Shown: piece after piece, positions 1-7,450 of the stretch
Numbering within the stretch: the first letter of the stretch is position 1
Layout: each line of letters starts with the position of its first letter
Assembly (NCBI GenBank): GCA_028287455.1
Contig: JAQBPP010000355.1
Location: 1-10,427 of the forward strand
Direction: 5' to 3'
Length of the DNA: 10,427 bases
Source: Bacilli bacterium
Lineage (GTDB): Bacteria > Bacillota > Bacilli > Tumebacillales > JAQBPP01
Translations under genes and position numbers: made by a program
Notes under the pieces: generated by a model
Databases searched by the model: none
What the model saw: only the letters and a program-made list of their open reading frames with translations
What the model was told of the DNA's origin: nothing

Positions 1-1384
1 CAGCGGAGCGAATGGCGTGGCCGAGTAAATCTATCGAAGCGTCTCGGCCTTGCGTGATGTTTTCCCGCAGCGGATCACTGAACAAACGCGGCACTTGCGG
101 CGTGTATGCGGTTCTGGGAGGCACCAGAAAGTCAGCAGGATGCTCTACATCCTGACTGTTCCAGACGATGTTTCCACTGGTCTTCGGCAGCAGGCCAAGC
201 AAACTGCGCAGCAGGGTGGATTTCCCTGAGCCAATTCTGCCCGTGATCACCAAAAACTTGCCGCGATGCACGTGAAAGTTTACGTCAAACACCCCTCTAT
301 CCGAATTCGGATAGGTGTACGTAAGGCCCTTTACTTCCAGACTTAGCAACTGCTCAGATGAAACTTTCACTGGTACAGCTGGAATTGGCGGGTCTGTATA
401 AAGATGAATATCGCTGTGCTCGGCAATCCGGTCTTGCTCTCCTGGTCTAAACAGAATCCGCATGCGGCCGAGTGACACTCTCAAGCGCTGATGTTGAAAA
501 ACCATGTAGCCAAACAGAGAAATACTGAAACTAAACGTTCCAAGATAAGACGTAAAGAGGGCAAAGTCGCCCACAGTAAAATGACCCGCTCTCATTTCAG
601 CACCGCACATGAGCAAAATCACACCCGTACAAATGTTTAAGACGTGCCGATTCAACGACTGCATCCATTGCTTGAACAAGTTATCTTTGAGTGCAGCCTC
701 ACGACGTTCCTGGTTGAGCTGTAAGAACCGGTTCAATACATGATCCTCCGCCTGCCCCAGTTTCACAGCTTGAACAGCGCCGAAAATTTCAGCAATGAAA
801 CCGGTGATGCGTCCGGTCGCTTCACGGTTCAAACGGCCATACCGTCTTGCCCGATTCCCGGATAAATTGTTCAGCAGTGTCACCACAATCAACGGCAGAA
901 CGGCCACAGCTGTGATACGCCAATTAATTCTGACCATCACCCCGATGGCAATGACGGCGTATGCGAGACGTCCCCAAAAGTCGGTCCACGATTCCACGTA
1001 CTCAATGACCTCATCTACGTCTTCCCGGAAACGACTCATCGCCTCGCCTGGAGATGCCGGCAGGTTTCGGCCCGGCCAACGCAGGATGCCCGACAGCATA
1101 TTGGTGCGCAGCACCGCCTGCAGGTGATAAATGTAGGTCACCCACTTGAAAAATGCAACGAAGAATACACCAACCCGCGTTACTCTCGCGAGCGCGACCA
1201 AGATCAGCGGCACCGCTAACCACAGGTAGTTGCCCGACCCGCTGGTCGCTCGGTCAAAAAACCATTGCATGCCAAGCCCAAAGAGTGCGGGCATCGAATG
1301 AAAGATGCCCCATAAAAGACCATTTATGAGATAAAGTGACGGCCTGAAGCGCAGCAGGCGCCAGATGAACTGACCTACCGTCAT
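1..1384 (-). CDS. ABC exporter half-transporter (partial, C-terminus off the left edge)
   Basis: Membrane-spanning half-transporter with a fused ATPase, probably the second subunit of a heterodimeric drug or lipid exporter. At least 461 codons are visible. The ATG lies 6 nt after a strong AGGAGGA and overlaps the upstream exporter gene's TGA as ATGA, so the two are translationally coupled. An N-terminal type-I exporter membrane domain (about residues 1-330) precedes the nucleotide-binding domain, which has Walker A GRIGSGKS at 382-389 and a Q-loop in YTPQVPRLFSD near residue 430. The 'YTPQVPRLFSD..REN' stretch is typical of a family whose partner carries an LSAGE signature, and the upstream gene does. 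From family knowledge this subunit should have a canonical LSGGQ and a Walker B ending Asp-Asp, but those residues lie outside the window. The substrate is not readable from sequence. Confidence 0.93.
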   Translation of the reverse strand, partial: MTVGQFIWRLLRFRPSLYLINGLLWGIFHSMPALFGLGMQWFFDRATSGSGNYLWLAVPLILVALARVTRVGVFFVAFFKWVTYIYHLQAVLRTNMLSGILRWPGRNLPASPGEAMSRFREDVDEVIEYVESWTDFWGRLAYAVIAIGVMVRINWRITAVAVLPLIVVTLLNNLSGNRARRYGRLNREATGRITGFIAEIFGAVQAVKLGQAEDHVLNRFLQLNQERREAALKDNLFKQWMQSLNRHVLNICTGVILLMCGAEMRAGHFTVGDFALFTSYLGTFSFSISLFGYMVFQHQRLRVSLGRMRILFRPGEQDRIAEHSDIHLYTDPPIPAVPVKVSSEQLLSLEVKGLTYTYPNSDRGVFDVNFHVHRGKFLVITGRIGSGKSTLLRSLLGLLPKTSGNIVWNSQDVEHPADFLVPPRTAYTPQVPRLFSDPLRENITQGRDASIDLLGHAIRSA

Positions 1385-3126
1385 GCCAATTCCTCCTGTC
1401 TATCGGTTCGGAGCAGCTCTGCGAAATGAGATGACTGATCTTCTGCCAAGGCCTCCCTTCCTCCAAATTCCAGTATGCGGCCGCGGCCGAGAACCATAAT
1501 TTTGTCTACTTTTTCGAGTGTGGATAAACGGTGTGCAATCACAATGCCCGTACAGTGTTCCAGCAAATGGTCGACAGCCGTTTGCAATGCAGCTTCAGTG
1601 GCTGGATCGAGCCGCGATGACGGTTCATCCAAAATAACCAGACTGGGACGTGTTAAAAAAACACGTGTCAGTGCGAACAGCTGAGCTTCACCCGCAGACA
1701 AGGAGGTCCCGCCTGCAGACAAATGGGTTTGCAATCCTTGCGGCTGGGCATCAACCCACGGGCGCAACCCTAGCTGCGCAGTGGTTTCCAGTATCTGTTC
1801 ATCTGTCAAACTCGAATCAAACAATGTCAGGTTGTCTCGCAGCGTGCCATCAAACAGCTGCACATCCTGAGTAACCATCCCCACCCGGCGATAAAGCGCC
1901 GCCAGTTTAAGCTGCCGAATATCTACCCCACCCACACGAATTACGCCGTTGTCCATGTTGTACAACCTCAGCAGCAGGCGACTGATGCTGGACTTGCCGC
2001 TGCCGGTGCGCCCCACAATGCCCAGCCGCTCGCCTGGATTCAAGGTAAAATTGATATCGTGCAGCACGCGTTCCTCTTGGTTATAGCTAAAGTTGACCTC
2101 TTCAAATTCCACACTGAGCGCTCCATCCGGGAGCGTTTCGGCTGTGCCCTCCTGAATTTCACTTCCCAATCCGAGCAGTTCACGACAGCGGCGCATGCCC
2201 GACTTTGCCTTCTGGAACTCCTGCATTTGATTGCCCAGCTGTTCAATTGGGTCATTTAACATTTGCGTATATTGGAAAAAGAGGAACAGCGTGCCCAGCG
2301 TGGCCTGACCGGTCAAATACAGATGTACACCGAGCAGCAAGACCACCGTTACAGCCATCGTGTACAAAATCACAGTGGCGTTCCAAGGCACGACCCGCAG
2401 CATCCAGGCTTTTCTTCCCCGCTGAAACACCGCACGCATGGCGCGATGGAAGCGATTCATGACGTAGGGAACACTTCCGCCTGTCTGTACGTCTTCAATG
2501 CCCGCTATCCGCTCTTCAATGAGACCGTACAGTGAAGCACTTGCTTGTCGCTCAGCTTGAGATGCGGTAACACCAAGGTCACGAATTCCAATCATTACAC
2601 CGATGGACACACACGTAAACAAAGTCATCACGATTGCAATCGAACTGTTGTGGACGAACATAATCGCCAAAATTCCTGCCAAAAGAACGAAGCTGCCAAC
2701 AATCTGCACCAGAAACATCGCGAAGAAGTTCGACATGTTGGTCACATCGCCGTCAATGCGTTCGATCATTTCTCCTGGCGTCTTCAGATTGTGAAACCGC
2801 ATATCCAAACGCAGGCAGTGTTTCAGTAAATCGGCCCGCAGCTGATTCGTGGCACGCCAGGCGACATCGTTTCCGAGATAACTTAGCGCGACTGTGATCA
2901 ATTGATTGCAGACTGCGATCACCAGGTACACACCCGCTAAACCTATCAGGCTGGACATTGGCCCTTTCGCAAATGCTGCGTCAATAAAGCGCTGAACAAT
3001 CTGCGGACTGATGAGCTGAAACAGCGTGGTAGTCAGGAGCAGCACCAGCAGGATGAGCATGCTCCCTTTGACAGGAATCAGATACCGAAGCACCCAGGAC
3101 ATCGAACCCTTCTTGTATTGCGCCAT
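1381..3126 (-). CDS. ABC exporter half-transporter with degenerate LSAGE signature
   Basis: A complete 581-residue type-I ABC exporter subunit in the inner membrane, first gene of the pair. Hydrophobic spans fill about residues 15-290. The ATPase domain follows, with Walker A GRTGSGKS (372-379), Q-loop Gln420, signature LSAGE (476-480) in place of LSGGQ, Walker B LVILDE with the catalytic Glu501, and H-loop His532. The altered signature together with an intact catalytic Glu is what is seen in asymmetric heterodimers, where one of the two ATP sites is catalytically weak. The ATG at 3126 is supported by GGGGGAG 7 nt upstream. The gene ends in a 4-nt ATGA overlap with the partner gene. It is preceded by a 304-nt leader with terminator hairpins, so expression is probably controlled by attenuation. 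Substrates are likely hydrophobic drugs or lipids, which is inference from the family only. Confidence 0.95.
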   Translation of the reverse strand: MAQYKKGSMSWVLRYLIPVKGSMLILLVLLLTTTLFQLISPQIVQRFIDAAFAKGPMSSLIGLAGVYLVIAVCNQLITVALSYLGNDVAWRATNQLRADLLKHCLRLDMRFHNLKTPGEMIERIDGDVTNMSNFFAMFLVQIVGSFVLLAGILAIMFVHNSSIAIVMTLFTCVSIGVMIGIRDLGVTASQAERQASASLYGLIEERIAGIEDVQTGGSVPYVMNRFHRAMRAVFQRGRKAWMLRVVPWNATVILYTMAVTVVLLLGVHLYLTGQATLGTLFLFFQYTQMLNDPIEQLGNQMQEFQKAKSGMRRCRELLGLGSEIQEGTAETLPDGALSVEFEEVNFSYNQEERVLHDINFTLNPGERLGIVGRTGSGKSSISRLLLRLYNMDNGVIRVGGVDIRQLKLAALYRRVGMVTQDVQLFDGTLRDNLTLFDSSLTDEQILETTAQLGLRPWVDAQPQGLQTHLSAGGTSLSAGEAQLFALTRVFLTRPSLVILDEPSSRLDPATEAALQTAVDHLLEHCTGIVIAHRLSTLEKVDKIMVLGRGRILEFGGREALAEDQSSHFAELLRTDRQEELA

Positions 3127-3149
3127 CCAGAATCTCCCCCTTTAAAAAC

Positions 3150-3180
3150 AAAAAAAGCCTGGGACAACAAGTCCGCGGCT
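3150..3180 (-). terminator. Second terminator-like hairpin abutting the exporter ribosome site
   Basis: On the minus strand AGCC-GC-GGAC, loop TTGTT, GTCC-CA-GGCT is followed by TTTTTTTG. That gives two 4-bp GC-rich stems separated by a 2x2 internal mismatch, then seven T residues. The T-run ends about 10 nt before the GGGGGAG Shine-Dalgarno of the exporter gene. It could be a weak intrinsic terminator, or a hairpin that affects translation initiation. The internal mismatch makes it weaker than the upstream hairpin at 3219-3252. Confidence 0.5.
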
Positions 3181-3218
3181 AGTGGTAGTTAGTTGATTCT
3201 ATAAGGTGGCTCGGAGCA

Positions 3219-3252
3219 GAAAATAAAAAACTCCAGGCTCACCACCTGGAGT
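3219..3252 (-). terminator. Intrinsic terminator inside the exporter leader
   Basis: A perfect 8-bp stem on the minus strand, ACTCCAGG / CCTGGAGT, with the 7-nt loop TGGTGAG, is followed directly by TTTTTATTTT. This is a textbook rho-independent terminator. It lies about 135 nt downstream of the predicted start site and about 95 nt before the exporter ATG, so by default it would stop transcripts from the leader promoter and from the upstream importer operon. It may simultaneously serve as the 3' end of the importer operon. Confidence 0.85.
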
Positions 3253-3275
3253 CATGTGTGCTCAAACGAACTGGC

Positions 3276-3350
3276 TCACTTAACAACAAGGTCAACCGAC
3301 GGATACAACTCTATAGAATTTACTGAGGTATTTCCGTCAAAGCGTGGCAT
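3276..3350 (-). CDS. Short leader-peptide ORF (24 codons)
   Basis: ATG at 3350 to TGA at 3276, beginning MPRFDGNTSV and ending YPSVDLVVK. AAAAGGGG lies 9 nt before the ATG, which is a good ribosome site for so short an ORF. It starts about 36 nt after the predicted transcription start and ends about 24 nt before the first leader terminator, the position expected of a regulatory leader peptide. There is no run of one amino acid, which argues against classical amino-acid attenuation and fits better with sensing of ribosome-targeting drugs or general translation status. Its codons include ATTCTATA (3319-3312), which is complementary to a segment beyond the terminator. I do not recognise the peptide, and a role as sensor is inference. 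Confidence 0.55.
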   Translation of the reverse strand: MPRFDGNTSVNSIELYPSVDLVVK

Positions 3351-3392
3351 TATTCGTGACCCCTTTTCATTGTTAGCAAGTAAGATATGGCG

Positions 3393-3422
3393 ACTATAGC
3401 ATGTCGTTCATAAAATTGTCAA
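3393..3422 (-). promoter_or_regulatory. Extended -10 promoter of the exporter leader
   Basis: The minus strand carries TTGACA (3422-3417), an 18-nt spacer and TATAGT (3398-3393). The -10 is preceded by TGC, giving the extended form TGCTATAGT. The predicted start is near 3386. A second TTGACA lies 12 nt further upstream, over the stop codon of the importer ATPase gene. This resembles a vegetative sigma-A promoter. Confidence 0.75.
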
Positions 3423-3436
3423 ACCAATTGTCAAAC
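3414..3436. repeat. Tandem 11-bp direct repeat at the -35 region
   Basis: Plus-strand AATTGTCAAAC occurs at 3414-3424 and again at 3426-3436, a 12-nt period. Read on the minus strand it places two TTTGACAATT boxes in tandem. One box forms the -35 of the exporter promoter and the other covers the end of the importer ATPase gene. It could be a regulator site or a chance duplication. Confidence 0.55.
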
Positions 3437-4477
3437 AGAAACTGAACTATCCGGTGTGGATCCCGCTTCGTTGATGAGCCGGATCGGACGACACTTCACA
3501 GTGGGAAACAGCAGCCGAACCCGCTCACCCGGCTGCAATTTTGCCGGATAATTCACTTCTATTGGAGTTTGATACTCAGGGACATTGACGAAATATCTGT
3601 ATCGATTTCCTTGGTAAGAACGCAGCGCCACTATGCCCACCGCAGTTTGATAGTCGGATTCGCTGCTCGCGGGAGAATCTGCTGAATCTACCCGCTGCAA
3701 CTGGATGTCATCCGGTCGTACAAACCAGCCGTATTCTGCATTTACTCGTACAATTGTAGCTGGTCCCATGAATTTTGCCACGTAATCGGACACTGGTTCG
3801 TGATACACCTGTTCGGGTGTTCCATATTGCTCACATTGACCTGTTCTCATTACTGCAATCTGGTCCGCCATACTAAGCGCTTCCAGTTGATCATGAGTGA
3901 CGTAAACGACAGTCATGCCCAATTGTTTGAAGATGCGAGCTAATTCGCTTCTCATTTCATCCCGCAGTCCTGCATCAAGGCTCGACAAAGGTTCATCCAT
4001 TAAAATGAGCCGCGGCTTCGGCGCAATCGCCCGGGCCATAGCTACTCTCTGCTTTTGCCCGCCAGAAAGTTCATGTGGAAACCGGGTGATATAGGACTCC
4101 ATATGAAATATCCCCAGTGTTTCCTGAACACGCTGCCTGGCTTCTGCCCCTTTTACACCCCGCAGTTTTAAACCAAATGCAACATTCTCATATACAGTCA
4201 TATGAGGCCAGAGCGCGAAGTCCTGAAACACCATGCCAATGTTGCGTTTTTCAGTTGGCAATTCATAGCCTGCCTGGGAAACTACCTGGTTATCGATTAG
4301 AATTTGACCGCCATCGATCGGCGTCAAACCCGCAATCGTCTGCAGCAGCGTAGTTTTCCCGCAGCCGGATGGGCCGAGCAGCGCCAGAAAAGTGCCGTCT
4401 TCTACCGAGACATTAATTCCTGATAGCACTTGTTTGTTGTCGTATTTTTTATAAACCGAGTTAATCTGCAGTCCCAC
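3431..4477 (-). CDS. ABC importer ATPase (PotA/FbpC-type)
   Basis: Cytoplasmic ATPase powering the importer encoded just upstream. From the chosen start it has 348 residues: Walker A GPSGCGKTT (35-43), Q-loop Gln85, canonical LSGGQ (137-141), Walker B LILMDE with Glu162, and H-loop His195, then a C-terminal TOBE-like beta domain (about 245-348) as in the Fe3+/spermidine/phosphonate ATPases. The frame stays open further upstream, but that extension overlaps the permease gene and is not ATPase-like. I chose GTG at 4477 (MGLQINSVY) because AGGTG lies 6 nt ahead. GTG at 4486 is the alternative. The gap from the permease stop is 29 nt, so the genes are co-transcribed. No terminator follows before the exporter promoter. 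Confidence 0.93.
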   Translation of the reverse strand: MGLQINSVYKKYDNKQVLSGINVSVEDGTFLALLGPSGCGKTTLLQTIAGLTPIDGGQILIDNQVVSQAGYELPTEKRNIGMVFQDFALWPHMTVYENVAFGLKLRGVKGAEARQRVQETLGIFHMESYITRFPHELSGGQKQRVAMARAIAPKPRLILMDEPLSSLDAGLRDEMRSELARIFKQLGMTVVYVTHDQLEALSMADQIAVMRTGQCEQYGTPEQVYHEPVSDYVAKFMGPATIVRVNAEYGWFVRPDDIQLQRVDSADSPASSESDYQTAVGIVALRSYQGNRYRYFVNVPEYQTPIEVNYPAKLQPGERVRLLFPTVKCRPIRLINEAGSTPDSSVSV

Positions 4478-4506
4478 CTGCTTCACCTGCTTCCATGACT
4501 TGTAAC

Positions 4507-6300
4507 TTAATCCATCTGTGCCTGCCCGATTAAGGGTGATGTCGTACTGTTCGGATCGACTTGAACAAGCTTGGAAATTCCCTTGATGGCAAGCGAATGC
4601 CTGATTTGCCGCAAGCCATAAAGCAGGAGCTGCCCAAACCCATAGCAAGCTGCAACCACCAATATCGTCAAAACTGTAAGCGCCGCACCGTTCTCATTTT
4701 GCAAATTGTTGTAAAATTTCACAATGACTACAGGCATCGGCGGTTGATCAGGCGGATACAACAATTCAGAAGCAGGCATTTCAAACATCGCATGACTGAA
4801 GGTCAGATAAAAAGTAGAGATAGTAGTGGCTGCTACCAACGGCAGAATGATTTTACGAAACACCACGAACAAATTAGCGCCGTGTACCTGGCCTGCGCTC
4901 AATAAAGAGGGGCTGATCTGCCCAAGCGCCGCCATTTGCAGCCTGATCGAATGCGGCAGCGATCCTGCCAGATAAGCCAGATACACACAAAACAGCGTGC
5001 CGTATAAATTCAGATGCCAAGGTACCAAATACGGGGCATTCCAGGCGAACACAAATCCAGCCGCAAGAACAATGCCCGGAATTGCGATCGTGGACATCGT
5101 CAGTACATACAACAGGTTTGTGCTAAATCCCCTGACGCGCGTAATGACAAACGCCAAGCCAATCCCGAGTGCAGTCGAGACGGATGCCGTACCAACTGCC
5201 AGGCCGAACGAGCGCTGCAACGCTTGGAACGACTGACCGCCAATTTTGAGCGCTTTAGCGTAATGTGCAAACGTGAGATTGGCCCAGGTAATGTCAGTTC
5301 CGCTTTGTTTTAACAAAGATGTAACCACTACACCGATCATCGGCAGCAGATAAGCTGCAATCAACAGGATATTCACCGTAAGCGTCCATCCAATTCCCGG
5401 ACCAGATCGGACGCGATGCGGACGAATCTGATTTTGGATAATGCTGTAGGAACCGCGGCCCAAAATCCACTTTTGGATCCATAAGGAAACCGCAATAATC
5501 CCAATGAGCACGACAGATAGCGCGCCTACTTGTGGATAATTCACAGGCATCTGGTTTAAGGCCGTAAAAATCGAGTAAGTGAGCAGTGGAATGTGCGCTT
5601 TGGGAACGATTGCCGATGCGAACCCGAAATCACTCACTGCTTCTGCAAATGTAAGCGTTGCACCTGCCAAAATTGAAGGCGCCAGAAGTGGGATATTGAT
5701 CCTCACCCATGTAACTAACGAACCTGCTCCGGCCGTTCTGGCCGCTTCCTCAAAATCGGATCCCAATCCTCCCAAACCTGCCAGGACAGATAGATACACC
5801 ACTGGAAACAGACGCAAGGACATCGCCATAATCAATCCGCCCGGCGTAAAAAACCAGTCCAATGTGCCGTTTGGCAGCATAAGGAATTTGGTGAGAATAC
5901 CGTTGTGCTGCATGAGCAGTACCCATCCCTCAGCAATCAGGTAGGACGGCGTAAAAAAGACCAGCCAGACCATTAAAGTAACCCAACGGCTGCCGTAGCT
6001 CCATTTGCGATGCACCACGATGGCGAGCAGTGTGCCGATGATCGAAGTGATCACCGCCGATCCTCCGCCAAACAGTAACGCATCAAGTATCGCCTTATAG
6101 GTATAATTCACCTTGAAAATATTGCTGTAAGACTGCAGGGAAAACTGCCCAAACCCCGCTTCAAACAGCTTGGGAAACAAACTTTGCAGGAGGATTGAAC
6201 CCAGCGGATAAACTACAAGGCCCAGCAGCACGAGAATACTGGGCCAGATGAACAGCAGTCTTTGCAGCTGGGCTTTGCTCCACTTTTTACTTTTGAACAA
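4507..6300 (-). CDS. Fused two-domain ABC importer permease (FbpB/ThiP-like)
   Basis: Inner-membrane permease of 597 residues, the size of family members in which two BPD-type membrane domains are fused, so one polypeptide forms the whole pore with about 12 spans. The first ATPase-contacting EAA loop is near residues 184-205 (EEAARTAGAGSLVTWVRINI). The second is near 464-488 (LLSAGQVHGANLF), with EAA eroded to SAG but the conserved Gly kept. The reading starts at TTG 6300, overlapping the binding-protein gene by 14 nt. No good Shine-Dalgarno is visible there, so translation is probably coupled to the upstream gene and the precise start is uncertain. The substrate should match that of the neighbouring lipoprotein. 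Confidence 0.93.
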   Translation of the reverse strand: MFKSKKWSKAQLQRLLFIWPSILVLLGLVVYPLGSILLQSLFPKLFEAGFGQFSLQSYSNIFKVNYTYKAILDALLFGGGSAVITSIIGTLLAIVVHRKWSYGSRWVTLMVWLVFFTPSYLIAEGWVLLMQHNGILTKFLMLPNGTLDWFFTPGGLIMAMSLRLFPVVYLSVLAGLGGLGSDFEEAARTAGAGSLVTWVRINIPLLAPSILAGATLTFAEAVSDFGFASAIVPKAHIPLLTYSIFTALNQMPVNYPQVGALSVVLIGIIAVSLWIQKWILGRGSYSIIQNQIRPHRVRSGPGIGWTLTVNILLIAAYLLPMIGVVVTSLLKQSGTDITWANLTFAHYAKALKIGGQSFQALQRSFGLAVGTASVSTALGIGLAFVITRVRGFSTNLLYVLTMSTIAIPGIVLAAGFVFAWNAPYLVPWHLNLYGTLFCVYLAYLAGSLPHSIRLQMAALGQISPSLLSAGQVHGANLFVVFRKIILPLVAATTISTFYLTFSHAMFEMPASELLYPPDQPPMPVVIVKFYNNLQNENGAALTVLTILVVAACYGFGQLLLYGLRQIRHSLAIKGISKLVQVDPNSTTSPLIGQAQMD

Positions 6301-7384
6301 TGTTGTCAGTAAACCATTGTTTTACTTCGTTCTCGTGCTGAGCCCCGAATGTCGCATCCAGCAGATTCCATTTGATACCGTCTGGGCGAATGCCAGTCTT
6401 GCCAGTTACCCCGTTAATAATAGGTGCGAAGTTCGAGTCACCGCCATCAGATGCTGTTGCAATATTTTGTGCTTCCTGACTTAACACATAATCGACAAAC
6501 TGTTTAGCGGCATCTGGATGCGGCGCTTTGCTGTCAATGCCGATGTTGCTGCTGAGCGTGGTGACACCAGAAGTTGGATAAATGATTTTGATCGGATTGT
6601 TTTTGGAAATCTTATCAATCAGTGCAGAATCCTGCGCGATCACATACTTTACGTTGCCTTGAATCAGATTGGTGATCGTCGGTCCATTTGAGTCAAACAC
6701 TTGCAAACCGTTTGCTTTCAACTGTTTGAAGAAATCTTCGCCTTGCGGGATACCGCCTTGCAGCTGCATCAGTCCCAACACTGCAGGATAAGTGGGACCG
6801 GAAATACTTGGATTGTTCATTGCAAAAGTACCTTTGTATTGGGGTTTCAACAAGTCAGACCAATCTTTTGGCAACGTAGAGGTATCTTTTACTTGATCTG
6901 TATTATAGGCGATTACACCAGCTGCAGTAACCGTGACCGGATAGTAGGATTGATCCTTCGACTGCAATTGTTTGCCCAAATCTGAATAATTGGCTGCATT
7001 GCTCGGTGTATATCCCTTGAGCAGCATGCCTTGATCATCCAGTCCTTGCATGGAGGAAGCCCCGTCAAACCAAGTTATATCCCACTGAGGGTTTGCCTTT
7101 TCCGCTTGCATTTTCGCCAGCAGGTTGCCGGTGGAATCATCAATCAGTTTCACTTGGATCCCGGTTTTCTTTTGAAAAGAATCCGCCAGCGTTTGGTCAA
7201 ATCCTTCTGCGGAATACATCACCAACTGCTTATCTCCACCAGCAGCCGCAGTTGAATTCGTTGATGCATTTGTGAACGCACCTGACGTAATCGGTTGACT
7301 AGTGGCTGTAGTCCCGCAGCCTGAAAGAATAGCAGTGGATAAAGCTACCACACAACCGCCAACACCCAATGGTTTCAACTTCAC
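6287..7384 (-). CDS. Substrate-binding lipoprotein of Fe3+/2-aminoethylphosphonate-type importer
   Basis: Extracytoplasmic receptor of the importer, 365 residues, anchored by lipid. The signal peptide MKLKPLGVGG... ends in lipobox LSGC with Cys23, followed by a Ser/Thr/Ala-rich linker. The mature part begins LVMYSAEGFD and carries FDGASSMQGLDDQGML and NNPSISGPTYP, typical of the family-1/6 extracellular binding proteins that include FbpA and phosphonate (PhnS-like) receptors. GTG at 7384 was chosen because AGGGGG lies 7 nt ahead and because it yields a normal signal peptide. An ATG 33 nt upstream would add a hydrophilic tail. The paired tyrosines that hold Fe3+ in FbpA are not visible: the corresponding segment reads KYVIAQDSALIDK. 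An organic ligand such as a phosphonate or polyamine is therefore more likely than iron, by inference. Confidence 0.92.
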   Translation of the reverse strand: MKLKPLGVGGCVVALSTAILSGCGTTATSQPITSGAFTNASTNSTAAAGGDKQLVMYSAEGFDQTLADSFQKKTGIQVKLIDDSTGNLLAKMQAEKANPQWDITWFDGASSMQGLDDQGMLLKGYTPSNAANYSDLGKQLQSKDQSYYPVTVTAAGVIAYNTDQVKDTSTLPKDWSDLLKPQYKGTFAMNNPSISGPTYPAVLGLMQLQGGIPQGEDFFKQLKANGLQVFDSNGPTITNLIQGNVKYVIAQDSALIDKISKNNPIKIIYPTSGVTTLSSNIGIDSKAPHPDAAKQFVDYVLSQEAQNIATASDGGDSNFAPIINGVTGKTGIRPDGIKWNLLDATFGAQHENEVKQWFTDNIVQK

Positions 7385-7450
7385 AAAAGTACCCCCTGTT
7401 TTTGTTGTTGACCCCATTGTAGTTGCAATAGAAAATGAAACGGTTTTCGT

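Larger units (their letters stand above)
3127..3386 (-). promoter_or_regulatory. 5' leader of the exporter operon, probable transcription attenuator
   Basis: The untranslated leader between a predicted transcription start near 3386 and the exporter ATG at 3126. In order it contains a Shine-Dalgarno plus 24-codon ORF (3350-3276), an intrinsic terminator (3252-3219), a segment at 3210-3196 able to pair with two upstream segments, and a second terminator-like hairpin with a U-run (3180-3150) ending just before the exporter ribosome site. The arrangement matches ribosome-mediated attenuation as known for B. subtilis bmrB-bmrCD, but I see no clear sequence identity to that leader. I looked for T-box signatures (the GGUGGNACCGCG motif) and found none. 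Translation of the short ORF would be the likely sensor. A strong upstream antiterminator that disrupts the first terminator was not found by eye, so the exact switching scheme is uncertain. Confidence 0.6.

Noticed and set aside
3127..3430. T-box or metabolite riboswitch in the exporter leader.
   Set aside because: No GGUGGNACCGCG antiterminator motif or other riboswitch consensus recognised. The elements present fit a leader-peptide attenuator better.
4478..4648. N-terminal extension of the importer ATPase to an ATG-type start at 4648.
   Set aside because: It would overlap the permease gene by 140 nt. The added residues are unlike any ATPase N-terminus, and a GTG with ribosome site exists at 4477.
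7385..7417. ATG start of the binding protein at 7417.
   Set aside because: It adds 11 polar residues before the signal peptide; the GTG at 7384 has a strong AGGGGG at proper spacing.
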